Part shown: positions 56,620-64,000 of the stretch, one piece after another
Layout: each line of letters opens with the position of its first letter
Position numbering within the stretch: the stretch's first letter is position 1
From: Scedosporium boydii
Taxonomy: Eukaryota > Ascomycota > Sordariomycetes > Microascales > Microascaceae
Direction: 5' to 3'
Length of the DNA: 64,000 nucleotides
Assembly: GCA_002221725.1 (NCBI GenBank)
Contig: NJFT01000088.1
Location: 85,403-149,402, forward strand
The notes under the pieces: generated by a model
Told to the model about the DNA's origin: nothing
What the model saw: only the letters and a program-made list of their open reading frames with translations
The model's database searches: none
Made by a program: the position numbers and the translations under genes

Positions 56620-59600
56620 TGTGGTCTCGCCTTATTTCGCAGCAAGGGGACGTTCGACGAGTTGCGAAGACGAACCCAGCCAAGTAGATATAGATTTGAT
56701 CTCACGGGATTTGATCTGCAAGGGATAAATCTATGAATCTATCATGGCTTGCGGATCCTGGAGATATCGCTTTGGAAGATACGTCACCCTGCGAAGGAGG
56801 TTAAGCGTCAAGGTCAAGGTATTCTGCGAAATGCAAGACATTGAGGGGAGGGTGAAGACATCAATGTTTAATATGACACCCTAATTTGTACATATACATG
56901 GACAACCTAACGCTCTACTACGATGATAGGTGTATCTGCACTTGGTGGTGAACAGGCAGGACAGATCTGTGACCTGGTTGCCATCACTCAAGGGTTGCTC
57001 CTGCAGATTTTATCACAGACCATGCAGCGCAGGTAGGCTACGTTTACGTATTATGCCTGGTCTTTTGCCAGGACGAAACTTCGGAGTTCTGATTCCTCGC
57101 TCATTCGAGCTGAGGAGGCATGAACGCCATATGTTTTCCTCCCTTGCGTTTGATTGCTGAGACTTCTGGATCTCATTCGTATTCGGCGAGAGTTGGGTGC
57201 ATATTCATTCGCAGGTACATCGAAACGGGGCTGCAAGATACAATGAACGGAAGAAAATAATATTCGGAAAATGACAAGAAAAGAAAAAAAGAAAGAAAGA
57301 AACGAACAAGGAAAGGATATTAGCGAAGGGAGGGAAACGTGTTGGTAGCAACTTGGTGAATGAATAATTAACTCCGGGCTTCATGAAGAAAACTACTCCG
57401 AGCAACCAGGCGACTTGGAAAGACTGGAGCTCCGAAATCGCCGAGCAATGAGCGGTAAGCAAAGCAAGAGAGTATTGCAAGGTCTACATAGACGGACGAT
57501 CGAGGGGGTTCTCCGAGGAGAGAGAGAAGCGAGGTCAACATCAACTGATTCGGGATAATCAGAACCGGCGCAGACCGAGTCTTCCTGCTCCGTAGTCGAG
57601 GAGTTTGGATTTTGACCCATGGCATCCCACGTATGAAATCTAGTCATGAGGTCCATTCTGTCTCTGATTTGTCTGTGCGATGCGGCGGGCGTGGAGAGAG
57701 AGCTTCTGTTGAGCCAGCTTTCGTTCTCGGTAACCTTCCGTGCGTCGAGTGCGACCCACTGGACGGGTAAAAGCGCCATCAGAGACGAATGGATGGACTA
57801 TGTTAACTCTTGCTTCGTATATTAGTGGATACATCTACGCACATCTGTTCAATTCATTCATAGTTCCCGATGCTAGTCAGCTACAGTGGCAATCAGCTCT
57901 CAACACGCCTAGTACCACGTCACGAGAACAAGTAATGCTATCCTGAAGATCAGTGTGGGGCTAAACAGGCAAAAGAAGAAGACTGGAAAGCGGTGTTGAG
58001 GCTCTACAAGTGGATGGAGGATGTGGAGGATGTCAGGGATCGAATTTCGCCTCCTCTTCGGATTCACCGCGTTGAACAAGGGCCTGTCCTTGAGGAGACA
58101 GAGACGGGGGGCTGATTGGTGCGTCAAACGACGATGGAACGAGTCCTGCGACGGCACAGTCCATGGTGATCCCCGATCTTCCAGCAACAAAAAAAAAAAG
58201 TCGAGGAGAGAGAGGGAGTGGAAGAGTCATTGCTGATGTACCCACGCTAGAGTTGGCGTGAGCAAAAAGAAAGCTTATCAATGACTCTGACTCTGCCGTG
58301 ACAAAAACTGATTTGTGGCCCACAAGTCGAAGGTCAAAGGTAAATGTGGGGTTGGCTTCGGACTTGAGATGGACGCATCCGACAAGGGCCAGAAGGCGGA
58401 GGGGTTAACCGACCAGAGGAATCTACTACTCCGTACATGCCATGGGAAAAAGGCAATTGGTTCCGTTGTCCACTTCAACTACGGAGTTATGTTCCCTGAT
58501 TCATATTACAAAGTAAGTTCGAGGTACGACTCTAACCCGTAAAACTTCGTTTCGAGGACGAACTCGGCATCGCCTATCTCAGACTGGCGCGCTTGGCTTC
58601 TGGTTGACAATGGATTCCAGTGAGATTGTTGTTGATCCGGCTTGATAAAAGATACTGGTGCGGATGACGACAACGCGCAGGAAGCAGACGGATGTGGAGA
58701 TTGGATCCTTTAGGGCATCTTGGTGGAGACCCAAAAAGAAGCCATACAGTATTATATCGATGCAGTAAAGAGAATGGGCTCATTCAGTTTCGGCGAAGTG
58801 TTGAGGCAGTGGGTTCCGCTATGCTATTGTCGGTGATTATAAATTGATGTGAGATCAAGGAACTACACTATTGTAGTTGTACTCGACAAGTACGAAGAGG
58901 CAACAATAAGTTACCGGGTTTATCTTAAGCAGCAAGAGGCCAAAGTACGTCAGTACGTGAAGCATAACGTAGCATCAGCATTACGAGAGGACTCTCAAGT
59001 CCCCACGCGCACTTGATGGGGTTTGCTATTGAACCGAAACAGTTATCGTTCATGTTGGACGGCTGACTAGGGGCCCTTAAGTAAAGTCTGAGCATTCGTC
59101 GTAACAACAATAAATCGACAAACAACGTTGACTCAATGCTTTGAAATCCGAAGTGAGTCCAAAATCAGGAAAGGGCAGGAATTGGTCAAATCTAGCCAGT
59201 ATCTCCGACCCACTTCCGGATCGTCTGGCCTTTTTTTTAGTGTGCCAGCTTCCCAGCTCCCCATTCCCAGCTTCCATCACTATCGAATAAGCCGGCCCAC
59301 GGCCTTGGACCTGCAGTTTAGCGACAGTTTGTCTCGACAAAATCCTTTGTAAGCCCGTGACGGCCTCTAATCGCCCCAAGCCAGCAAGCATTAAGCCAGC
59401 TGTTGCCCCCTCCCTATCAGTTCATACAATTGTAAAAGAAGTACCAGCCCAAAAAAAAAATGCGAGGACGAAGTACGCTACGTCACCGGTGCCTGTCACT
59501 CCACAGTAGTACATCCTAGCAGAGAGGACTTTGGGACATATGCGTAGATGTTGAGAGCTTGCAGGCCCAAGCTGCTCCCTACATGTACTTAGTGTTGGGT

Positions 59601-60154
59601 TTTGCGGAGATACGGCGCAGATACGGCGCAATAGCTGGGATAACTTGGAGCTACTCCGTATGGTTTCGCGGCTGGGGTTTGGCAGTGCTCCCCACTCTTC
59701 CATCTTCTCCCCACCACCCACATCAGACACCTTTGGCTCAAATCCCTTGCAATGATGCTACCTTCTTGGCTTGTCATTGCCTGCGAGCTGCCCACGGAGT
59801 TAACTGCTTCCTATGGTTCCGCGACCGGCTCCCTGTTCCTTGTGTGTGAGTGCGTTGTCTCCGTGCTGGAGGCAAAGTGCTGGTCAACTTTGCCCTTCAC
59901 TCCAGTCTGCCGTTGCTTATACACCATGTAACTTGTTGCCTCTCTTCATGCGTTACATACCTTGTGGTCTCCGGCTAGGGCCTGACACCCTTACACTATT
60001 ATTATGTTATTATTTTGGTTCATTACAATGTTGGCTGCAGGTTGACCCCCGTACCCATGTTTGCTGCTTGCAGTCCATGTCAGCCATCCATGCTCTTTCT
60101 TGATGTTGAGATGCTTGCACCTCGCCTCCGTCTACACAGGTAATCCTAGCTGGG

Positions 60155-60286
60155 CGAAGTACGAAGTACCCGTAGTTGTAGCTCTAGACGAATCCCAGCT
60201 CCTGTCAGTGTTGCGTGAAGAAATTGGCCGCACCTGCCCCATCAATCATCGATGATGCATCATCATTCCTGATACTTCGTACTTCG
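60155..60286. repeat. Two TACGAAGTA-type motif clusters upstream of G6PD
   Basis: CGAAGTACGAAGTAC begins at about 60155 and the reverse-orientation TACTTCGTACTTCG is at 60273-60286, about 105 bp apart. Together they form a widely spaced inverted arrangement about 0.8-0.9 kb upstream of the G6PD ATG. Confidence 0.7.
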
Positions 60287-60441
60287 AAGCTCGGGGACCA
60301 CACCCGGAAAAATAAAAAGAGGTCCCAAGTCTCCAAGTCTCCATGTCTCCAAAGTCTCGAAGCCTCCAGTCCAAGTCTAGGGCTGCACTTGCCTATAAAA
60401 ATTCTAGAGCAAAAGAGAGCTAGGACAGAAAAGGGCTAGGG

Positions 60442-60457
60442 CCCCCCCCCCCCCCCC
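60442..60457. repeat. C16 homopolymer run
   Basis: Sixteen consecutive C preceded by GGG and followed by GG, about 630 bp upstream of the G6PD ATG. Possible i-motif or quadruplex on the other strand. The exact length is uncertain because of homopolymer sequencing error. Confidence 0.8.
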
Positions 60458-61085
60458 GGTCCGTTCCAAGACCCAAAGAGTCAAGACCGACCCAAGTTCC
60501 CAGTCCTATCCAAGAGGAAGCTACCCCCGCCGTCCCGCCTTCCCCTCCTGCCCCTCTCTCCTCTCTTTGTATCTCTTGTACCAAACTTCCTACCTTCGTG
60601 CTTTGTCTCTTCTTGTCTCGCCTGCTTCCGGGAGCTGCTTCATCATCACCGCTAATCCACAGCTGCTATTCAAAGCTCTGGCTGTTCTGATCTCCCTGCG
60701 TCGATCATAAAATTTGCCGCCATTGTGCTAAAACCACCAAAACCGCGAGTCGACCCGCCGAGTGACCTCAACTCCCGACTCCCCCAGGTGACCCCCCAAA
60801 ATCTCTTGGACCTCTCCCACCTCCAACCTTCAACATTCCCAACAACCCCCATCCCATTTTCCAATCCAGCAAAAATTCCAGTCGGCGCAATCGAAAACCT
60901 GAATCCAAAAAAGCGAAAATCTAGCGAAGGTTCTGATTGATTATTCTTTTTAACGATTCTTCTTTTATAATCGCGGCATAGATTGCCCTCGTCTTTTTTA
61001 TTTCTTGTATTTTGTTGATCACAGCTCCCACAAACCCTTCGAAGCACCTCCCTCTCCACTCTATCCGACAGCTCTCTTATCCAAA

Positions 61086-63217
61086 ATGGCCACTCGCGTT
61101 TCTGCCGCAAGGTAAGTTGCTTCGAGCCCCGCCAAAAATCGAGAAACGGCCCAATGCGTCTCTCAGGCTGGCTGCCGCCCAATTCCCCGTCTCCTCTACG
61201 GTTCCTCCTGGAGCTTCCAATCCCACGAACAACGTCCGGCGCCAATTGCCATCACAACAATGATGCTAACTGAGGTCATGGTACAGCTCAATGGAGCTCA
61301 GGGACAACACGGTAATCATTGTCCTCGGTGCTTCCGGCGATTTGGCGAAGAAGAAGACTGTAAGTAATAGCTGTCAACCTAGCTCCGAGCTGGATCCATT
61401 GCGCATTGCGCATTGCTTCGCTCCTCTTGGCTCCCCCGATATGCAACCCTGTAAAAAGATTGGGACCATCGCTAACAGCCATGCAAACAGTTTCCCGCCC
61501 TCTTTGGTCTTGTAAGCGCAACCACCCGGGAGCTCGGCGCATTGCGCTTCGTCTGTTACTGACTGCCACCGCCCGCCCGTAGTACCGCAACCAGTTCCTC
61601 CCCAAAGATATCAAGATCGTCGGATATGCGAGAACCAAGATGGACCATGAAGAGTACCTTCGGAGGATCAAATCCTACATGAAGGTGCCCACCCAGGAGA
61701 TCGAGCAGCAGCTTGAGGAATTCTGCAAGCTCTGCTCATACGTCTCTGGCCAGTACGACCAGGACGAAGCCTTCTACAACTTGACCGCGCACATTGAGGA
61801 ATTAGAACGTGGAAGGCCTGAAACACACCGGCTCTTCTACATGGCTCTTCCGCCCAGCGTCTTCACCGTCGTTTCTCAGCACCTCAAGAGATGCTGCTAC
61901 CCCAAGAAGGGCATCTGCCGAGTGATTGTAAGTGGGGATCTTCGGATGGGTCTGGGCTCCGTGGATGTGTTTCTGCGTCCTGGAATTCGGCCCTCGATGC
62001 CTGAAATATTACCAATTCCGTCTCTCGGGCTATTTTCCGACGCACTAGAACATAGCTAACATGGTTGCCACGTGGATTTAGGTCGAGAAACCTTTCGGAA
62101 AGGACTTAGCGAGCTCTCGAGAGCTTCAGGCCAACCTTGAGCCTGACTGGAAGGAGGATGAGCTCTTCCGAATTGACCACTACCTCGGAAAAGAGATGGT
62201 TAAGAACTTACTGATTCTCCGATTCGGTAACGCCTTCTTCAACGCGACATGGCACAGGCACCACATCGATAACGTTCAGATCACTTTCAAGGAGCCCTTC
62301 GGAACCGAGGGCCGCGGGGGATACTTCGACGAGTTCGGCATTATTCGAGACGTCATGCAGAACCATCTGCTCCAAGTCCTCACCCTCCTTGCCATGGAGA
62401 GGCCCATCTCCTTCTCCGCAGAGGATATCCGTGACGAGAAGGTGCGCGTTCTCCGCGCCATGCCCGCTATTGAACCTAAGAACGTTATTATCGGGCAGTA
62501 CGGAAGGTCCCTCGACGGCACCAAGCCTTCGTACAAGGAGGATGACACTGTGCCCCCCAATTCGAGGTGCCCCACCTTCTGCGCCCTCGTCGCCTACATC
62601 AAGAACGAGCGCTGGGACGGCGTTCCCTTCATTATGAAGGCTGGAAAAGCGCTCAACGAGCAGAAGACGGAGATTAGAATCCAGTTCAAGGACGTGACCT
62701 CCGGAATATTTAAGGACATTCCTAGGAACGAACTCGTCATCCGTATCCAACCCAACGAGAGCGTTTACCTGAAGATGAACTCCAAGCTGCCTGGCTTGAG
62801 CATGCAGACTGTCGTCACTGAGCTCGATCTCACGTACCGCCGACGATTCTCGGATCTCAAGATCCCCGAAGCCTATGAGTCGCTCATCCTTGATGCGTTG
62901 AAGGGCGATCACTCCAACTTTGTCCGAGACGACGAACTCGACGCAAGCTGGAGGATCTTCACCCCTCTTCTCCACTACCTTGACGACAACAAGGATATCA
63001 TCCCCATGGAGTACCCATATGGTATGTTGTCACTTTTCCTGGACCATTCCGATGATCTAATTTTGAGTATGCTGACATGTTTCCCCTCTTCGCCCCAGGC
63101 TCCCGAGGTCCGGCCGTTTTGGATGACTTCACCGCATCCTACGGTTATAAGTTTGCCGATGCTTCCGGTTACCAGTGGCCCACGACCTCTGCCATCACTG
63201 GACCCAACAAGTTGTAA
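61086..63217 (+). CDS. ZWF1: Glucose-6-phosphate 1-dehydrogenase, six exons, 507 aa
   Basis: Exons: 61086-61111 (26 nt), 61287-61359, 61491-61511 (21 nt), 61583-61927, 62082-63021, 63099-63217. The enzyme oxidises glucose-6-phosphate to 6-phosphogluconolactone with NADP, the entry step of the oxidative pentose phosphate pathway and a main NADPH source in the cytosol. The NADP motif GASGDLAKKKT is at residues 23-33 and the substrate-binding active-site motif RIDHYLGKE at 185-193. EKPFGKDL, RGGYFDEFGIIRDVMQNH and GSRGPAVLDDFTASYGY are intact and length is normal. The tiny third exon encodes FPALFGL. The alternative start at 61291 (MELRDN) lies after a good acceptor, so the upstream ATG was preferred. 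The TAA stop overlaps a consensus 5' splice site (TT|GTAAGT). Confidence 0.98.
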
Positions 63218-64000
63218 GTGTAGCTACGAGTTGGTGGTTGACTGTGGGAGAGGTAGGAGGACAGGTGTGGCTAACAATGGTACTGGTGTAGCTAACGGAC
63301 CTTTCCCCATTGAAGATAAATTTGCGATATTTGCACATACTGTGACGCGGGCAATTGAGACCTTCCCAAGCTGTGATGATGATGGGACGATATAGAAGAG
63401 AACGAAAATGAACAATCGTACATGGATGGGACAGGAGGCTTTATGATTCTAGGAGCGCTGGGCTTTGGTTTTTGTGATTATGTGTTGTCCTTTCAAAAGC
63501 AATAAAACTAGTAAAAAAATCAGGACTATTATACCAATTCGTGAGATTGGTATTTCTTGCAAAGTCTAACATAGCCCTTTTTGTTTTCCAGACAGATGTC
63601 AGGGCCCTTGCAACAGGCCAATGACTACTATGTATAGATGGCTCACTTACACTTTTGGCAATGACCTTGACCATTCTCTCGAGGGTCTCCTGGCCGCAGC
63701 TATATTTCGAATCCCATCGCCACCTATTCACCTCGCCCAAGTGTCGAACACTAATGGACTGCAATTATTTCGCGGAGATGCCCTAAAGCCGGAATCTGAC
63801 GCGGTTCAAGGACATGGAGGGGACTCTTAGTTCCCAAGGCCTTTCCACGTCACAGTCGTAACTTGATGAGGGGACGAGATAGCACTTGAGCATCGGCACC
63901 TCTTCTCGGCTGACCTTAGCAGGGGGCCCTTCTACATCGTTGGAAGGCAGAGGATTCCTCTTGAAGTACGAGGAACGGGACGATTCGACTGCCCCCGGGA
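63218..64000. other. G6PD 3' region and window edge
   Basis: Starts with the G6PD 3' UTR, which includes an intron-like segment at 63214-63315. Beyond about 63440 several frames stay open on the minus strand without recognisable similarity. A gene entering from beyond the window edge cannot be excluded. A motif copy (GAAGTACGAGG) lies near 63962. Confidence 0.45.

Larger units (their letters stand above)
56620..61085. other. Intergenic region upstream of the G6PD gene
   Basis: About 4.5 kb with no recognised gene. Motif copies lie near 57817, 58428, 58889, 59468, 59653, 60155-60169 and 60273-60286. An 11-bp tandem pair (AGATACGGCGC) lies at 59608-59629 and a C16 run at 60442-60457. From about 60480 to 61080 the plus strand is C/T-rich, probably the G6PD leader. 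A 128-codon minus-strand ATG frame (57393-57779) has no resemblance to a known family, so I do not call it a gene. Confidence 0.55.

Noticed and set aside
57393..57779. 128-codon ATG frame on the minus strand between the CoA ligase and G6PD
   Set aside because: Another frame over the same DNA is almost as long, no domain is recognisable and no leader or intron signals support it. RNA evidence would be needed.
60670..61245. 191-codon open frame on the minus strand over the G6PD leader and first exon
   Set aside because: Antisense to the C/T-rich leader and to a certain coding exon; composition is Arg/Gly-rich as expected from complementing such DNA, and no family resemblance.
63783..63998. 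About 70 open codons on the minus strand running off the window edge
   Set aside because: No similarity that I recognise and no clear splice or start signal; could be a partial exon but cannot be supported.

Overview
The window is nuclear DNA of a filamentous ascomycete (Pezizomycotina), most likely a Sordariomycete. Genes are spaced widely, have short introns (about 50-150 nt) with GT...AG ends and CTAAC/CTAAT branch sites, and encode full-length fungal housekeeping proteins. All exon structures below were assembled by eye from splice signals, reading phase and family similarity; every gene given closes in phase from ATG to stop. I found 15 protein-coding genes, no convincing tRNA or rRNA, no intact transposon, no CRISPR array and no recognisable secondary-metabolite cluster.

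Layout. 31-1449 (-) DUF2406 protein. 1450-9226 is a gene-poor block of about 7.8 kb. 9227-10028 (-) ribosomal protein eL33, divergent from 11065-14673 (+) Mediator MED14. 15316-17260 (-) protoporphyrinogen oxidase HEM14, 18454-20074 (-) poly(A)-RNA-binding NAB2 and 21178-24708 (-) Mediator MED16 follow on one strand. 24709-27865 is intergenic and holds a CpG-depleted relic. 27866-29935 (+) sirtuin HST4-like converges with 31474-36614 (-) chromatin remodeller CHD1. 39118-41593 (+) ribosome-recycling ATPase RLI1/ABCE1 converges with 43184-45985 (-) splicing factor PRP40. 46565-48474 (+) TRAPPII subunit TRS65 converges with 48840-51925 (-) replication initiator SLD3. 52406-53353 (+) F1-ATPase chaperone ATP11, 54538-56619 (+) a peroxisomal 4-coumarate-CoA-ligase-like enzyme and 61086-63217 (+) glucose-6-phosphate dehydrogenase complete the window.

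Functional picture. The set is core cell biology with a strong nuclear accent: two Mediator tail subunits lie 6.5 kb apart, next to mRNA export/poly(A) control, an H3K56-type sirtuin, a chromatin remodeller, a U1 snRNP factor and an origin-firing factor. Most neighbours are arranged as divergent or convergent pairs. Short intergenic promoters (ATP11/SLD3, PRP40/TRS65) are probably shared.

What is unusual: a family of short palindromic motifs built on TACGAAGTA/TACTTCGTA (and TACTCCGTA) scattered through the intergenic DNA and not noticed in the exons; a 660-bp patch almost without CpG; coding exons as small as 10 and 12 nt in eL33 and RLI1; two 57-nt introns that keep the reading frame open if retained; and a G6PD stop codon lying inside a consensus 5' splice site. 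I saw no clear novel multi-gene system.
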